Origin: an uncultured Bartonella sp. | GTDB lineage: Bacteria; Pseudomonadota; Alphaproteobacteria; Rhizobiales; Rhizobiaceae | Direction of reading: 5' to 3' | Length of the DNA: 16,564 bases | NCBI GenBank assembly: GCA_943913205.1 | Contig: CALTWN010000021.1 | Location: 1-16,564, forward strand | In this document: one piece after another, positions 14,855 to 16,564 of the stretch | Layout of the letters: each line of letters begins with the position of its first letter | Position numbering within the stretch: the first letter of the stretch is position 1 | The notes under the pieces: generated by a model | What the model was told of the DNA's origin: nothing | The model's input: only the letters and a program-made list of their open reading frames with translations | Database searches by the model: none | Position numbers and translations under genes: made by a program

Positions 14855-16564
14855 TTTAATCATGAAAATTTTTTATATAATAATTAGCTTATTTATTATC
14901 TTATGCTTCAATAATATAGCTGTGGCGGATGAAGCACCAAACCAGCTTCAGGCAGATAAAATAACCTATGATAAGAAAAGAAACATGATCGTTGCTAGCG
15001 GAAAGGTAAAAATACATTATAATGGTAACTTTGCAAGTTGCGACAATTTATACTACACCAAATCTAATCAAAAAATCTTAGCAACAGGAAATGTAACTTT
15101 AATAGATAATAAACAAAATATTATTTACTCTGACAAAGTTGACTTAACTAAAGATTTAAATAGTGGCACTATCGAAAAATTACAAGCTAAAACCACACAA
15201 GATACATATTTTAGCTCAGATAGCGCCAAAAGAATTGATAATGGAAATGTTACTATATTTAACAATGCTACCTATACAGCATGTAAAACTTGTGATTTTA
15301 GTGATAACAAATCATGTAAAGTAAGCTCTGAACCAAATCAAATATTATGGAGAATAAGGGCTAAGCAAATTATATGGAATAGTAAAAAAAAGAGCTTAGC
15401 ATTTAAACATAGCCAATTTGATATTTTAAATAAAACTTTTTTCTATTTACCAAATTTTACTATACCAGATTATAGCGTTAAGAGATATAGCGGCTTTCTC
15501 CCCCCTTCTATATCATATAATAATTATTTAGGGTATGGTGTTACGGCAAAATATTTTTTTAATCTAACACCAAGCTATGATTTAACCTTAGGGCTAACGG
15601 AATATAGCAATCAAGGACTCATGGGCACAACAAGATGGCGCCAAGCGCTACATGATGGTAGCTATAATATAAACTTAGCCTATATAAAGCAGCATACACC
15701 AACTATTTTTCCTCAAAATACTATAGATGCAACAAAAACAGATAGATATATGCTAGCTACAAAAGGAGACTTCAAACTTAACAAATATTGGAGTTATGGT
15801 TGGGATATTTTTCACCAAAATGATGGCGATTTTTCACATAGCTATAATTTAAAAAATTATAATAATTATACAATATGCTCTTCAGTTTATTTAAAAGGTT
15901 TTGGTGTTAAAAACTCTTTTGATTTGAATTTTTATAATTTTACTGTTCAAGATGCTTATAAAAATTTAAACGCAGAAGCACAAAGGCACAAATACAACCA
16001 ATTACAGCCGTGGGTTTTACCTCAATTAAATTATGGCTATATAGCTCCACAACCCATTTTTGGCGGTAAACTAGCGGTAAATACAAATTTAAGAGCAATA
16101 TACAGATCTGAAGATGATTTTCAAACAAATATACATCCTATATCTATTATGGTTGGTTCCAGCACTCATTTAACCTCTGAAGTAAATTGGCAAAAAATAT
16201 ATATAAATAAATTTGGATTCGTATTTAAACCCCTTTTAGCACTACGTGGCGATATAGGAACTATTTACAGAGCACAAACAAAAATAAACCACGGCTATGC
16301 AGGTAAAACTTATGGCCTGGCAACCGCGGGCTTAGAGGTAAAATATCCTATATCTATAAAAACTAAAAAAATTGACCAAATCGTAGAACCAATATCCCAA
16401 TTATTTTTGCGAAACAACATAGATGACGCTGATTTTTTGCCGAATGAAAATGCACAAGAATTCAATTTTAATGCTCTTTCTCTATTCAAACGAGATAAAT
16501 TTTCTGGTACTGACCGTATTGAATATGGCTCTAGACTAAATCTTGGCTTAAGATATACAGCCAA
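14847..16564 (+). CDS. lptD: LPS-assembly outer-membrane protein LptD, 3' partial
   Basis: LptD with the lipoprotein LptE inserts LPS into the outer leaflet. The frame is open from 14847 to the window end (572 codons), so the rest of the barrel is missing. A signal peptide with a hydrophobic core ends near AVA-DEAP. The N-terminal OstA/LptA-like domain follows (LQADKITYDKKRNMIVASGKVKI, then ILATGNVTLID, about residues 37-140). The alphaproteobacterial YTACKTC cysteine motif and WRIRAKQIIWN come next, then barrel strands. The late block IVEPISQLF, PNENAQEFN, LSLFKRDKFSGTDRIEYGSRLNLG matches the conserved LptD C-terminal barrel. Two starts are possible: ATG 14847, overlapping the lptG stop by 8 bases (coupling), or ATG 14862, which gives a cleaner signal peptide (MKIFYIIISLF). 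I list the first. Third gene of the lptFGD operon. Confidence 0.93.
   Translation, partial: MANLIMKIFYIIISLFIILCFNNIAVADEAPNQLQADKITYDKKRNMIVASGKVKIHYNGNFASCDNLYYTKSNQKILATGNVTLIDNKQNIIYSDKVDLTKDLNSGTIEKLQAKTTQDTYFSSDSAKRIDNGNVTIFNNATYTACKTCDFSDNKSCKVSSEPNQILWRIRAKQIIWNSKKKSLAFKHSQFDILNKTFFYLPNFTIPDYSVKRYSGFLPPSISYNNYLGYGVTAKYFFNLTPSYDLTLGLTEYSNQGLMGTTRWRQALHDGSYNINLAYIKQHTPTIFPQNTIDATKTDRYMLATKGDFKLNKYWSYGWDIFHQNDGDFSHSYNLKNYNNYTICSSVYLKGFGVKNSFDLNFYNFTVQDAYKNLNAEAQRHKYNQLQPWVLPQLNYGYIAPQPIFGGKLAVNTNLRAIYRSEDDFQTNIHPISIMVGSSTHLTSEVNWQKIYINKFGFVFKPLLALRGDIGTIYRAQTKINHGYAGKTYGLATAGLEVKYPISIKTKKIDQIVEPISQLFLRNNIDDADFLPNENAQEFNFNALSLFKRDKFSGTDRIEYGSRLNLGLRYTA

Noticed and set aside
16310..16564. 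Minus-strand reading frame at the window end
   Set aside because: It is opposite the conserved LptD barrel segment, whose frame stays open to the window end.
1..16564. Search for a defence island, CRISPR array, prophage, insertion sequence or novel gene cluster
   Set aside because: Apart from the small three-helix membrane protein, every gene is assigned to a known family, nearly all housekeeping; no repeats, integrases, transposases or attachment-like sites were seen.

Overview
This AT-rich window (G+C about one third, judged by eye) is a compact chromosomal segment of an alphaproteobacterium. Protein sequences and gene order point to Hyphomicrobiales (Rhizobiales), probably a host-associated lineage with a reduced genome, near the Bartonellaceae in style. 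That placement is inferred from family signatures: alphaproteobacterial UvrC, an Omp25/31-like barrel, YajC beside a Mth938-like protein, and the run ndk / ABC-F / holC-pepA / lptFGD. No search could be run.

Layout. Bases 1-1478 hold the 3' part of a PpiD-like periplasmic chaperone (+). Bases 1487-3494 are a minus-strand operon serS-yajC-Mth938-like protein. It diverges from rlmJ (+, 3576-4454) across an 81-base gap with back-to-back promoters. A minus-strand outer-membrane barrel gene (4456-5286) is convergent with rlmJ and divergent from uvrC (+, 5359-7233). pgsA (+, 7304-7885) meets ndk (-, 7897-8319) over a strong symmetrical hairpin. An ABC-F ATPase gene (+, 8396-10255) converges on a minus-strand operon pepA-holC-small membrane protein (12419 down to 10211). 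Divergent from pepA, lptF-lptG-lptD (+, 12501 to the window end) form the LPS-export operon; lptD runs off the end.

Function. A large share of the window serves the cell envelope: phospholipid synthesis (PgsA), outer-membrane protein folding (PpiD), Sec accessory function (YajC), an outer-membrane barrel protein, and LPS transport. LptF and LptG form the inner-membrane part of the Lpt bridge and LptD its outer-membrane exit, so the organism probably makes and exports LPS. The rest is housekeeping: seryl-tRNA charging, 23S rRNA methylation, excision repair, nucleotide balancing, ribosome-associated ATPase, replication clamp-loader subunit and peptidase.

Coding density is very high. No gene-free stretch exceeds about 100 bases, and no tRNA, rRNA, insertion sequence, CRISPR array or phage gene was seen. 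I found no convincing novel system. The points most worth a second look are gene loss at two normally conserved neighbourhoods (serS-yajC-Mth938 without secDF, and pgsA without moaD/moaE), a small coupled membrane protein after holC, and several hairpin or promoter arrangements forced by tight packing.
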